Shown here piece by piece: positions 1 through 14,400 of a stretch of 43,305 nt of DNA. The stretch is from Mesaphorura yosii (Eukaryota > Arthropoda > Collembola > Poduromorpha > Tullbergiidae): the NCBI GenBank assembly GCA_009869945.1, contig WIXG01000526.1:1-43305 (forward strand), read 5' to 3'. The notes beneath the pieces are model-generated. The model was not told the origin of the DNA. It searched no databases and saw only the letters and a list, made by a program, of their open reading frames with translations. Numbering within the stretch: position 1 is the stretch's first letter; every line of letters starts with the position of its first letter. A program made the translations under genes and the position numbers.

Positions 1-1993
1 ACGTAACTTTACTCAAGCTATCCAGCCATGTACCACACTTGTGCCCCGCGCCTCCAGATTCGGCTGCAGGGTACCCCATAATAATTATTTGGCACCCTGT
101 ACATCGCCGTGCTATTATTGTAAGTCGGTTACGTCGTCCAAACAATAAAATTGGTTCAAGTCCACCGTCCGTCCAGAGCCAAAAAACAGAACGACGTTCT
201 GCATCATTACGATCCATGAGAAGTTCGCACTTGGCCTCTTTCACATATGAATAGCCAATTTTAGAATTAAGCTGTGCCATTGTCAGAGCACGTTGCATAA
301 GACAACGCGAACGCACCTTTCTGCTCTGCTGTTACAGCATGTAAATGGGAGTGCATGCCATTACCTGCAATATGATCTCATTGTTTTCGAGTCATTGTCA
401 CGGTCATTTGAAGATAACAGAACAACAATCACCGTGCCATTCAATTTTCAACTTTCAGTACTCGTACAACATTAATTACACACGAAAGCCTGCAATTACG
501 GAAACATAAATTATGGAACTTGAAATACGTGGGCGCAGAGCTAAATGGGATTTATTAATAATTCACCGGAAAATAAAAAATCGAGCTTTATTCAGGAAGT
601 CGAAAAGAGAAATTTGTCTTTTTTTGGAAATTCGAAACCAAAAGAGTGTGAAATTGTTAGTTTACCACCCAACTCATCAATTTCGCAGAATCAAATAATT
701 ATGCCCTGCGTGCTGCACACAAAACACTGGGCAGCTGATCACTCCTTCTCATTTGCTCATTTCGTACGCCAGTGACTAGCGTACCAAATAATTTCTGGCT
801 GCGTTAATCTGGGCGCTGATCTCTGTTAAGGGTTGTAACATCAGTCAATTTCCTTCTCCTCTTCCTGCTGTTCCAAACAGAGACATTAGAGGAATAATGA
901 TAGCGAAGGAGGCAGACATCGTGCTCAAATATTTAACATCATTTACTTGATTGCATTTTTATCTTCTTATTTTAGCAAGGTTCCACTTCACGATTACAAC
1001 AATGCTCATCATAAAATGAAATGTAAAAATAAATGTCCATAAAAATCTTCCCCACTCAACTCGGACATGAAATCATATAATTTTTCACTTTGGGGGTAAA
1101 TCCTTTTGACCGGTGCGATGTACTCGGCTGGGATCTCTTCAAAGCTTCAGGCAACAGCTTTTTGCTGATAAATCTTAAACCTCCTGACGAAAACCATGAG
1201 AAAGACTGACAGATTATTGACAAGTGCACGGACCTTGTTAGCATTTGTAAAAAAAAATGAATCTTTTTCATTATTATTAATTCAGAGCCAAACAATGCAT
1301 CAGAAGAAAGAGAAAGAACCTCATTTTAATTCTGCAGTTACTGATTTTCAATTTTCTTTAGACGAAAAGGTAAGCTTTGCTTAGCATCAGCCCAAATTGG
1401 GAACGAAGGTGCAAACAAAGCGCCTGCCTTCGAATCTAGTTTCAATGCACAAATGCAGTCATTTACTTCATAAACAGTTCATTGTTTGAGCTGACAACAA
1501 ACACATGCATGATGCTGTCCTCTTTATTTACTCAACGTTGACTGCTGCTGTCGCCCAAGATTGCCTTCAATCTCTGGAGAATAATGAACATCTCAAGTTT
1601 TTATCAAGGACGAGATGAAAACAATGGAGAGCAGAACAGATGAGAACATGTGCCGAAGTTCTGCATTGCAGGCAAAGAAGTCAAAAACTTCACTGTGCAT
1701 TCAAATTCACCAACAGCCGAAGACGAAGACGTCGAAGGCTTTGTCAAAATCATTCAAACAGGTCCAAAAACTTTTCTTCCCATCTGAGCTCGTATCTTTC
1801 ATCTTTTATGCCCCAAAAGTGAATGAACATTGTTTCATTGAGTATGAGAGCCTCTTCATTTTCAGACGCAGTGTCATTGTTGTCTCCCATCAGCAGGGGT
1901 GCCTGAAACTGGGACCTTTCGACCTTGTTTCTTAACTAGGGACATCAAGCTTGACGTGCAGCACCCACTGCCAATTACCAAGATTACCAGCGT

Positions 1994-2013
1994 TGCCTTC
2001 GAATTCGAAGGCA
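1994..2013. repeat. 20-bp perfect palindrome
   Basis: Reading out from the centre between 2003 and 2004, ten bases on each side are exactly complementary (left arm tgccttcgaa). The core contains overlapping TTCGAA and GAATTC. The left half (tgccttcgaat) also occurs once at about 1424-1434. No flanking gene explains it. It could be a homodimeric protein site or chance. Confidence 0.85.
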
Positions 2014-5000
2014 CATACAAATGAGCATTTCAAATGGCAATTCTGTCAACTGAATTTATAAATTGGATCTAATTAATATTTTAAATAATTTGTGTCATGA
2101 AATCACAAACTTGTCCAACACCCGTTTGTATTTATAGACCCACACACCTACTTTCAGAAGAGAACAGTTAATCTGATGACTGAAACCCAGTCTTTAACTT
2201 TAATCACATCTGCGTTTCTCATCATCCGTCTTGCCTCTGCTCACATCACACTGAATGCACTCCTGTTCTGTGCTGTTGTATAACTCTAATCATCAGTCGC
2301 AGTCCCTGCCGTTGTCCACTTTTCGAGAATGTCAAATTCTCACGACACATTTTCTGCCTGAATCTCATCCTCATCTCCTGTGCCAATGCCTGTCTTGTCT
2401 GTCGCATCGTTCTGACTCTAAACTTAATTTTTCTCTTCCTAAAGCATCTTCGCATATTATGCAAAGCAAAAAAGGAGTCGTCAAATTCAGAGTCAGGCTG
2501 GGATGAGGAGGAAAAGAACCAGATTCGATTCGACACATAAATGAAGCTGAATCTGTGTCACCCTCGTGTCATCCGAGGCCATTCTTTGCGGTGCAAGCGT
2601 ATGTACGTACGGCATTCTAAATTAAGGCTTAGGAGTCACACACAAGTGACACATTATTATTAAGGTATGATGATCTGCGAATTATTCACATAATCAGACA
2701 CTGCTCGCTCTTTTGTCTTTCGCCACTCAGTAAGACACAGAGCTCAGAATTAGAACATGATTACGAGGATCACGACTGCATGACAATCAACAAGCTCGTA
2801 ATTGACTTGAAAATATTAAATTAGGTGTTATAATCCGCATTATACAAGCATACATGAACAATAAGCTGCATGCGGGCTGCAGCGGCGGCTACGCACTTTT
2901 GTTGGTTAGTCAGGTGCTTCTTGCATGCTGGTTGACTGCTGATCATGTCAACTTTTTTCACTTAAAACATCAAAAGATGAAGAGATTACTTGCGCATACT
3001 CGCAACTTGCGCACCAGCATTTTTCCATCACATGCTTATATTCTTGTCCCCTTCGTATGCGCTGCGCTGACTCATTTGTAGAGTCGGCTCAATAACAAAG
3101 TCACGATTTTATTTTACTTGAAAGAATGATCGAAACATCGTGCGTAATGTTCTTCATGAGCATGTAAAATGGAAATTGTCAGATAAGAAGGCCGGATCTG
3201 CTACATGAGTTAAGGAAAAATGAAGTGATAACGACGGTTAGTATCAATACAGATGCAGACGCAGGCAGGCAGAGTTGTTTGCCTCAGGAGCGGCACGACG
3301 AAAAAGAAGTATCAAGTGGTAGCATTTCATTAGGTGAAATATGATGCCTACTTGAATTTAATAAGCACTTGTTCGTATGAAAACACTTCAATAATAATGC
3401 ATAATGATGAGAATCGCAATTACAAGTGTGTGGAGGCCGTCGTGTGTTGTACAAGCACAGCGGGCTCAGAAAAAGGAGGCATGGGAGAAAGGCACGAAGG
3501 AGAAAGAAGGAAATTGATTCTGATCTTCTCTCGTATCGGGACATTTATCACAAAGATTAATTAAGCAGTTTCCTCTCAGCCCCATTAAGTCTCGCGTATT
3601 CTCATGCATACCCTGTGCTATCAACTAATTCTAATTACGCCACAATAGCACATTAACTCTAAGATAGCATAACGTTACACTTGCAGCGATTGTTTCGAAA
3701 GGAAAATCTCCACCACATGATTCTGATTCGTCTTCCGATGCGCGCAGAAAAGTTAGCCTTGTTGTGTTATTCTTTTAAGATCAAAACAGAAATAAAAATG
3801 AAATTATTTTAAATTAAGGAAGAAGAAAGAGAATCATCAAGTGAGGGCTGCTTCTGTACTATTTTTGGGAAGTGTGGATGATGATTGCGAAATGCAGAAT
3901 GCATCTCCGCTTGAATTCGCTGCTTCTCGAGCCGCTTGCGATTTGCGAAAATGAAATTTTTCGCCAAGAATTTAATCTGTCTTCATTCAAGTAATGTGAT
4001 GAGAATCCGATGCAGGGAGATAAATCGTGCCGACCCCGGCTCCGTGTACAAATAGTACCGGTGAATTTGCTCATGCACTTGGATGGGGCGATATGGGCGA
4101 TAGAATCGTAGCTAGGCTAAAGGGCAATGCCTTATTCACCAAGCATAAAAACTTGGCGTTGGGACGTACGTACAGGTATGCAATGCAATCATAATAATAA
4201 AATAATGCAATTGAGAGAAGGAATTCTGAAGACGTGCACTAACGCTAACGCCGTGGCGGAACTTAAGTTCTTTTTTGCCCATCAGTCTAATGCACCTCCA
4301 ACACAGCTTAATCTGCGCTTGCAGTACAACCACTTTTTCTAACTAAAACTGGCATTACAATGCAGCAGGAGTGTAACGTAACAGAGACGGCATCTCACCT
4401 CTTCGTCAAGTCTCATCAACAAAGTTCTTGGCAAGGCAAGGCAAAGGACAAGGCTATTCGAGTTACTATGATGAGAATCCACTGCGTAAGCAATGCTACT
4501 CCATTTGAATAACACGAGAACCAGCAATACCAGTTTGAATAGCAGTGGAGGGCATGGGAATTCGAAGACGAGGCAATACACTTTGCATTGACCACGAAGG
4601 ATGATGAAGGCTCGAGTACAAACGTGGAATACGCTGGCACAGAGCATGGTACGAAATGAATGCATTTAATAAGATTTTACCCCTTTTCTAAAAAACAGAG
4701 CCACGGTATCCAATTCCCGAGGTACGAGGCGAGAAGTTTAAATTTATAACTGCACTTCTTCTTTGATCGGCAGCAGAAGCGGATTTAAACTTAAAACACA
4801 CTCGTCTCACACTTTTTTCATTCAGTCGCTCCGTCATCGTCACTTGCAACAGAAATACCTGATCTGGTTCCAATCTATTCGTGATCTGTACCTTGTACGC
4901 TAATCAACGTCAGTATTAACAGCAATCGACTTTTGTCTATTTCGAGTGAATTGTGATAATCACTTCGGCAAGTCAAAGCAAACTACCAACATTTCCTATT

Positions 5001-8000
5001 CAGATTTCCTACGTGAAATTGGATACATCAACAACCTCTTGTGATCAAATTGACAGTATTCAGACACTTTGTCGAGAATCAACGGAACGAGTACTTGCAT
5101 TTGGCAACTTTGCTTCTATCAAGAACTGCATTGGGAAGAAAGTCGAAGGGATTCCAAAGAACTGTCCAAAATGAAGATTACAAGGTAAAAAAGCAAAACC
5201 TCTTGAGTTATGTATTTAAGCCGTAAACAATTAAGAGTCAGGAATCATTCATCGAGTTCGTCCCATACCAGACAATTTTCGAAGGTCGCATTTGTCTCAT
5301 CACGCAAGCGGCGGCAGCGACGTCTCAGCAGCCAAGCCGGTCTCATACATGCGAGAATTTTATGACTCCTCTCCGCTCTTCTAAACGCAGGATTCACGCA
5401 TGAGACCCAAGTCTCGGAAACACGCCTAAGACAATTAGCATATTAACGAAGTGCTTGAGTTACAAAAGTCATAAAAGTGTGCCGAACACCCACACAGAAA
5501 TATCCGAATTCATACAAGAAATCTCATTTCGCATCCCGTCGTATTTCATGCGAGTTGATCATTACACGAAGTATTTGAATATTAAAATCAAACAGCCAGG
5601 CGGGCATAAAAATAAAAGTCTTCCGTCTCTCTGCATGGAGCCTCGCGTTTGTTTCGAGCATGAGCGGACGACGGTGTTGGAGTGCATATGGGTTTTATGA
5701 GTGCATTTACATCGACTGTGCATTTTTTTCTCATTTATTTTCTCCAATTACGTGTGCATTATAATTCCTTTGAAGTATGATTCCGCTGCTGTGGGCGAAA
5801 GATATGCCACCTCATGTAGAGTGTCCGCGTAATAAATATGATGCAAATGCTCATTTAGTTAATTTAATTTTGCATGTGCGTTATAAATGTTTTGTTGCTT
5901 CAACAAACAAGCCGAGGCGAGGGTAAAAAGCTAAGAACGCTAAGAATAAGGAAGCGTTATCCAAATTAAATTCGACCGGCAGCAGTAAAACTTCAGAAAG
6001 GCGAAAATACAATAATTATCGTACTGCATGCGTGCAAATGCCTGCCAATACCTGAGCCATCGCGAGTTCCTTCTTTTTTACTTCGTCTGCCCAAAATCCC
6101 TTCGAGGCAAGGCAGGCAGGCAAGCCGCCGACTGGATGCGGACTCCATGAGGCGAATTGTGACTAATAAATTCCTACTCGAACGAGCCAAACGTGTTCTC
6201 GCAGCGTAGCGCTCTGCGGGCAGGAAGAAAGTAGCTACTCGTAATTCGTTTTTCCTGTCACTCGGACATGAACACGAACGGCAGACAAAGATATGTCGTC
6301 AAACCTGTAGCGTGCACGTCACGATAGGAATTTTCAATCAGATACCGAGATTCCTTCTATTAATGAACAAGAAGGAATTCACTTTTGAATCGACGATTTA
6401 TGGGCTTTCATCTTCCTGTTTACTAACACTTTGAGTGCTGCATTGCAAGAAATCATGTCCAACAAAAATGTTTGTGATTTTACAATTAAATTAACTTTTT
6501 ATCCGCAAAAGTTGACAATTGAACCTGAGCCATTTCTTCCCTCCGCGTAATTAATTATGCGTGGAACATCTGCGTCGATGATGTGCTCTCACTAATTCAC
6601 ATGCCGAATAATAACAGTAAGCCGACTGTTAATGGCACAACTTCCGAACTCCGCGCTCAAAGCAAACCTGTCACGAAATTGCCAATTTTACCCATTTTGC
6701 AAATTGAAATTTATCGCTTGCTGTGACAAACTTGAAATCACGGAATCGAGGCATTCAAAGGGTGATGATGGCTGTTGGTTTTGCATTTTCTCATTGCGGT
6801 ACACTTGAACCTGAAATGTCAAATACCTTTGCGATTTGCGAGACCTACACCAGATTAACGATGGTAAAAATTTACATATTAATTGTGCAGGATTCATGCT
6901 GAATAGAAATAGTTCATGGTTTTTGTTTTTTAATTCCATTAAGCCATGCACGCAGTTGAGCAGTGATTTTATTCTGTGCGGCAAGCACGTAGTCATGCAC
7001 CTTCGTGGTTTTGCAATGATATTTGCAATTTCTTTGATTACATTAAGTTACTGGTTTCCAGATGGGAGGCACAGAGGCTTCGCTTCCGTGACAAACAACT
7101 AACCAAATGACAAACCACAATATATGCACAAGTACACATGAGGCTGTCCCGAAACATTGAATTCTATCGAATTTATTCAATCTGCGGCGGAATTCATAAA
7201 TCCATAGTGCATTTGCACCTGCGTCTTGATTTTTGAGTTGTTTACACTTTATGAGGTCGGATGAAATCTCATTGAACCTTTCTCGCCAATAAGATTCGCT
7301 TGCACATAAAAATGTTCGTTTTATCGAATTACGTCGTTCGAATGCTGTAACACTCATTCAAGTCAGTGAGCGGAAAATGCAGAGGAGGACGATGATTTAC
7401 ACATTTTTGTTGAACCGGAAATTATAAATATACGCGAATCGCGAAGAAATCTTCCACGCGCAAGTTTTGAGGCGAAAACAATTTGAGCGAGCAATCGAGA
7501 AGGCAAATTCGCGAGCCACGAGCGTGTAAGCCTTGCTGGCCTTGCGCAATTCAAATGTAATTATAAATCATCCCTACTTAAACAACAACGCAATTATGCA
7601 ATTATTTTCCTGGCATGTGCAATCAAACCCAAGCTCGGGTATAAATTGTTAGCCTGTGACAACGCTTCCTCTGAACTTGACCGATTTGAACTCTCGAGTC
7701 GCCATTTGCATACTTCAAGCATATTTCTGCGGGACGCAAACAATGAGAGAGAAAGAACACGCAACTTTATTATATGTAAATAAGTTTCATAATGAATAAA
7801 TTAAATTGAAATTAAAATACAGAGAAAATATTTTTGCTGGTTTTGCGCTAACGCGAAAAAACTTGTTCACCCTTTTTCCATTAAAGGACGCTGTGCGAAA
7901 AACCGTTGAATGTTGTCGTTGTCGCTCCAACCGACAGCAGACAGAGTTCTCATATATCAAGTCCGAAATGTGATGCGAAGAGGTAATCACAAAGTGTCAA

Positions 8001-11000
8001 ATCCAACACCTCTCATGTTACAACCTGTGAGCCTTGACCCAGCGCAATGTCTCGATGATATAATAATGGTTGTGTAATACCATAACAAATTATACAGTAA
8101 GTGACGGAGCAATTAAGGAAATCGCACTTGCTGGCTTTTGAACTTTGCAAACTTGTCCCGACGAGCCTTGTCAGGCTCGCCTTCCCTTCTTTGTGCTCGG
8201 AATTACCGACATTCATTTTACTGTCAACAAATATTGAACGTGTACTAAGGCGTATCTTTGACACTTTCCTCTTTTGTGCACGCTTCTATTACGTGAGTGA
8301 CAAATGCGACTGTGCAAACACCGACGACTACTGTATTGCGCTCAATGTCAACTGCAACGCCAAACTTGTCAATCATTCTTCGTGTCGCCTCGTCATACAC
8401 TTTCTTACGCACCGATCTCTTGCTTTGATGCGCTCCTATTTGAAATGTTCTGCTTCTGTTCCTTCGAGTCGCGTAAAACGAAAGTGAGACTGCCGGCAAC
8501 AAGTCATTCTGACACTTGCGCAATGCCAGTGTTTATTTCGGAAACAATTTCCTGAAAATAGCTCGAAATGGCGAAGTTGTGTCGAATGAGTGCGTTACGT
8601 AATTTTATTGTGCTGCACAGAACAGAGTAGCAAAGAAAGTGAGTGCACTCAGATTCACTCGAGTACGATTCACGCCAATTGTTTACGCAATGCAGTCAGA
8701 AGAATCATTGCCTCTACCTTTGCCAAATCCTGGCTGCAGCTCCGCGCACTGGTGACGAACGTAATTGAATAAAATGATACTTAAAATTAATACTCGTCCA
8801 TGACAATCTTTAAAGCAAGGCAGTGAAATCTCGTTTCTCCCCTTTTGCACTTAAAATGCGTGTCCGAAAAGCATACATCATTGTTAATGATAAACATATG
8901 TGACAGCAGCACATTCTTCATTTTTCTTCCTCTGCCTGCCAAATGACGAGAAGAGAATGCGACGACTAAGATAACTCGGATTTTTGAGTGCCCATACATT
9001 GTCTTGAGTTGAGAAGTTCTTGTTAAGCAGAGAATAACAAAACATTAGCGTAATAATAATAATTTCGTAATGAACACGGCGTGAGCAAAGTCAACGACTA
9101 TAATTTTACGTTTGGGGTAAACGATTGCTTGTGATGAAAACGAAAGTCACATATTATAAACTAGAGTTAATAAGATGCTCATCAAAATTCAACAATTTCT
9201 TATCGTAACAATCTGGCAGACCGCGGAGTTTCTTTGTGGTCGGGCGAAAACACCGCCGCCAACAGTGTGAACATCAAGTGCGATGGTGCATATTCAAATG
9301 TAGTGCTAACATGACGGCAATCAGCAAGCGGAGAGTGTCTGCGTTAGCGCGAGTCGAATTCAACGTTCTTTTCAGTTTTTTCTGTTTCCAACTTGTTAAT
9401 TAAATAATATGATATGGACAAAAGCGATGGTCGGCGAGAAGGAAGTGAGCGACAAGTAAACACTCGTTTTCGAGACATTGACTTGACAATTCTTCCTTAT
9501 TTTTGACATTTTCGCTAAAAAGAACCAGCCGGCATCAGGACAGAATTAATTAAGTCGAGCTTTATGCAAGAAGCGCAACCAGAAAGGGAACATGCGAAAT
9601 ACTATGCGCAAGCTGTGTAATTAAAGTCCAAATTTCAACCTTTCAATTTTTATAATTATGCGGAAAGAGACTAACGCACTAACAAGGTGGTGACAGGACA
9701 GCGTCCTGTAAAATTGGTCGTGTACAGAAGCTTTGATAATTGTGCAAGGTACTGTTACTTTAATGTCCAACTCTAAATCCGGATGATACCAAACTAGTAG
9801 AAGAATTTGTCTTTAAGCACTGGTGATTAAAAACCTGCTGCTGTGTGCACTTAAAGTTTTATGTTTCGCATTATCTCGCCGTTGCGTTAATGGGGTTTGG
9901 TTTGATCTTGAAATGAACCAAAGTCCCATTCATCGCCGCAATAACAAAAGGACAGCGCATCAAATTGATGCAAAAGCACAAAGTATGGCTAACAATCTCG
10001 TAAACTTTGATGTGATTCTAAAAATACGTAATGTAGGCCAGACATTAAAGCTCTGAGACTGAGATAATGGCGGAAGACTTCAAACAAAGCGCGACGACGA
10101 TAAACGAGACGGTGCTGTCAATTGGTTAGGATAGGTTCTGCTGCTGCTGTCTATTTTATTGATGTAATCGAGCACACTAAACCAGACCAGCCTGAAAATT
10201 ATCTGACATTAGGGAATTGTCTTCTTTTTATCTTTTTATAACTGTAACTTGGTCCATTGGTCAATTCTCCCATGTTCTACTAAAAACTTAAATACTTTTT
10301 ACGCCAGGTGCTTGTGTCGGCCTCACTTAAATCGCGTGAGAAGAGATGATACGCTGACGCTGCGCTGTGATGCGGTGCAGCGCGTGCAATGGAAGGTTTA
10401 GGTTTAGGTCAGATTACATAATGGCAGACAGTTGTTGGTAAAAAGAGCAGAGGCTCTTGGGTCGAGAGATGAATGGCCACAATTGTCATTACAAACTGAA
10501 GATCCATTCAACCATATGATTAGGCAAGATGAGAAATGCTTTGGTCGCAGCAGGACACGTAACGCGACTGTACTCCGTACGCTGCTCTTGCCTGTACACT
10601 ATCATTACACCACTGAGCATTTAGGACAAATTAGAGTTTCGCTTGTGGGAGAGAAAAATTGCAACAGTAAACTCTGGTCAGCGCTCAGCGTTCATAAACT
10701 GTAACACGGACGAAAGGACAGACTGAACCAATTTATCAGAGCCATTCACGTACCCTTTGACCCAAGTATGCAATTATAACACGATCCTCTGAGCAGCGGG
10801 CGAATGCAAGTCGTAGCGTATCACCTGCGCTGCGAGGGCCAATTTGCAATCTTCTTTACCTCATTTTCGAGAGTTGGCGTAATATCATTATCTCATTAAA
10901 GGATTAATGCATACTACTGCAGGGTAAAGGGATAAGAGCAGCAGCAGTGTTCGCACATCGCAGTTCGCATGCATTCAGGTGAGAATGCACTTTCGTAGTC

Positions 11001-11383
11001 GTCCGGCGTCGACCCACAGCCCAAGAATTATGCCTATACTTAGCGGTTCTTTCGTTTAAGAATAATTACTTGCGAGAGGAAAATGTGGCCCAAAAAGCAT
11101 AACGACATTAATCATAGCGTGCACCACAACAGCAACAGTACGGCTGCCTCAGACGTCCGTAATATCATAAACCCAGTTTTTCATATCATGCATGTCAAAG
11201 ATTCTTACATAATTCGTATTACGGGCTTGACCCTTCCGCTCTTTACCCCATTATTACAGCACAACACAGACGGCGTGTACAACAATGTAATGGAAACATC
11301 AGCCCCGGAAGTCACATCATTCATCTCGCACACAATGCGCAGAGTAACGTTACGTGCAGCGTCGGGTGTCAGCCTCTGCGCCT

Positions 11384-11419
11384 GGTCACCATTTCACCAT
11401 TTCACCATTTCACGGTCAC
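11384..11419. repeat. Three 8-bp tandem repeats bracketed by GGTCAC
   Basis: The structure is GGTCAC, then CATTTCAC three times exactly (11390-11413), then GGTCAC again. The array is perfect and short, as expected from replication slippage. It lies in non-coding DNA. Confidence 0.9.
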
Positions 11420-14400
11420 AATGCAAATTCAACAATGTAAACAAAATTTGCATTCGCATTTCGTATTTGTTGCAGTGTGGCAGACGAAATAGTACAAACT
11501 CTACTTTCCTTTGCAGCACTTAAAGTAGTAAACAATTCCTTAAACCTTAATATCCCATTTCATTGTCCGTCCTTTCGCAGAAATTGGTCACCTCACGACT
11601 CTTCTTTCTTGTCATTATTAGATTGTCAAGTCCGGATTTGAATGAATGCAGCAGAGCTGGGCTTAACGCTATGACTGTGATGCCGTGAAAATACTTCAAA
11701 TACACAATTCGAATTGCCTTTTAAGGCCGGCTCGTCAGACAAAATGCAGAGTTCTCAAGAATTTTGCCTTGTGTAAACGTTGAAAGAGGGCTCAAATTTG
11801 ATTTATTGCGCCAAATCGAGAACTTGATCGTTTCATGTCCTGATTGCAATGATATGACTGGCAACAATATGTGAATATTTTCGGCGCACACTATGTAACC
11901 CATGTCTCCTTCGATAAGCGTTCACGCGTATTTTCTATAATAAACCATGTGGAAGACACCGAGTCCCGATTCCCGACTCTAAAAAGGTCACGTCCACGCA
12001 AATATTCAGGCAAAGATGAGCGTCTTTGAGCACCGCCTGCAAAATTGAAAAAGGAAGTGCATGATCGCACGAAGGAGTGCAGATCGTCAGATTGTGTAAC
12101 ACATCACACATACACACAGCCTCATCTCCGTAGTCAATGTTTTTCTGCACGGTTCTTTAAAATGGATTTAGTTAAATTGCAATGAACTGTACAAAAAGGT
12201 AGGTATTCATATGAAGATGAAAGACGAAAACATGTTACGCTTAATTCCGAAAAGTTTAATACCAAAACGGAACATTTCTCTCGCTTCCTCAAGTAACGAG
12301 ACGTGTGCGTGGTGCAACGCGAGAAGCACCTTTCGCAGACTGCAGCAGAACAGTAACCCAAAGTCGAAACGCATTAAGCACGTAGCGTAGTTAAAATAGA
12401 TCCTTGGAGATTAATGAATGTGAATTTAGAACACCAGCAATCTCACGTTATGCAGCGTACGGAACGGAACAGAAAATGCATGCATGGGGCTGAGAGTTGG
12501 CTACCGGAGTACTGGTTTACTCGGATTTTGCACTGATAGTTTTCCTTCCACGACAGTTAGCAATAGATTTTTTCTTTAATGCACCTTGCACAACATTATT
12601 GCAGCGCTAATGGCTTCAGGTACGAAATTAGTACAGCGGAGTCGCAATTAGTCAACTGACCAACGAAAAGTATAAATATGACGATGTGATGATGATGTAA
12701 ATGTCCTGTTAGGTTCATTGTAACAGACAAATGCAAGCACAAGGCCGGCCGCGACGCATGACGTTTGCTACGAGGCATGAAAACATTCGACTTGATTCTA
12801 ATCAGTTATTACGATGAGTAGCAACAACATTTCTCATTTCGCTAGATTAAGAATAATACGAAATTCATTAGCCGATTGGCGATGCGTATTCAGAGAGACA
12901 AAACCAGAATCTGCGTGAAAGCATGAATTCACAATTAAAGACCGCCATTATTGTGCGGACTTGCGGACGAAGATCTCATTCATTGCTAGTTTAAGTGCAA
13001 TAGCGTGCCATTAGAATTGAGCATCGTGATCTACTCTCGCTTGCGCTGGCTCGGAGGAAGAGATCCATTAAAAAGATAAGTAGCCGGCTCCAACTCCAAC
13101 AATGCCGATGAGTGCTAATAAATTCAAAAGATACGGAATTGAGAAGGAAGAAAGCAATACTGCAATGCTTCTACGCGGTGGAATGATGGTTCTTAATCGG
13201 ACATGGTTTATTGAATTTATCAATCATTTTCATTATGATTGCGGCTGAATATTGAATTGGTTTTGATTATTGCCTAGCATTTGCTTTGGTTCGGCAAGCA
13301 CCATAAATTCTTCTGTTATTAAGTATCAATCGGAACGAACGGAGAGAATGAAAAAGTAACAGTTCTTCCTCCGCGTTTCTTCGAATGATTAACAAAGGAG
13401 AACAATTCATAATCAACAGTAGGCTAATGCAGAACCCAGCTGTACAGGCCTGGCCTCTTGTAATGCATTGCGTGGACTGACTCGACTGACCATCACCGTA
13501 AAGACGATAGACGAATAATTTCACAGATTTTTTCTCTTTCCTTTCTTCCAATTTGACTTGCTCTCTTCCACCGTGCATTGTTGTACTTGAATTGCATGGG
13601 AATCAAGCAAGCAAAGTAAGACCCTGTAGCCTTTTGATTGTGTTATCTTGTTCATCATCTCAAGACTCGAAAATTCAACGAAAGTACAATAAAGTTATTT
13701 TATTTTAAAGGAAAAGTTAAAGTACCACGAAGAATGAGTTGCCCAACTGTTCTTCATAATTACCGAGTTCGACTGCCGCTGCTCACTTGAACCGAGCGGA
13801 GCTGCACAAATGTTAGGAGTACAATTTTTTGTCATTTAACATTCGTGTTAGCATTTTGCACTCGGGTTCACTTTTCCTACACCGCACTTGGCGCAGCGGT
13901 ATGTACAAGTGTGTGTATACGCTCGTTTACAAGTTCATCCATGAAATTACAGCGCTGATGATATTTTTTCATAACTAAAACGGAACTTGCAATTCAAAGA
14001 TACGGAAGACGAGTAAGCGAAATGCAAGAAGAAAGATGCATACACCGTGCCATGCTACTTGCCTTTTCTCAAATGATTCCAATTATTTTACACATGTTCA
14101 CTCTCGAAACCTTCTTCCTATGTAATCATTTTATTATTTACGCACAGTAAAAATAGCACATGAGTGCACTTTACCCAAAATGGTCTGTCATTGTTAAACG
14201 GTCTCAACATTTACATAGCCGTTCAGTAGACGAGAGAGCCGAACAAGTCTTAATTCAATTTTAGGAAGTGAAAAGAAAGGAAAAAGTTGGCTTATGAGTT
14301 GGAGTTTATTAAAAAGTCTCATGCATCTTGCGTGGTAGCTTCAGCGTGTTTGTCCTACAATTCGTCTCGATAACTGTTTTTACAAACGAATTTACATTAG

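Noticed and set aside
8013..8523. Overlapping open frames on both strands near 8.0-8.5 kb, one on the - strand containing SVRKKVYDEATRRMIDKFG
   Set aside because: The stretch looks mildly protein-like but matches no family I know, has no splice context, and competes with an equally long + frame.
10396..10411. Two GGTTTA units resembling telomeric repeat
   Set aside because: Two copies are too few and not the arthropod TTAGG unit.
11083..11523. 146-codon + strand open frame, the longest in the first 18 kb
   Set aside because: Composition looks random, it runs through a tandem repeat, and there is no domain, splice partner or clear promoter.
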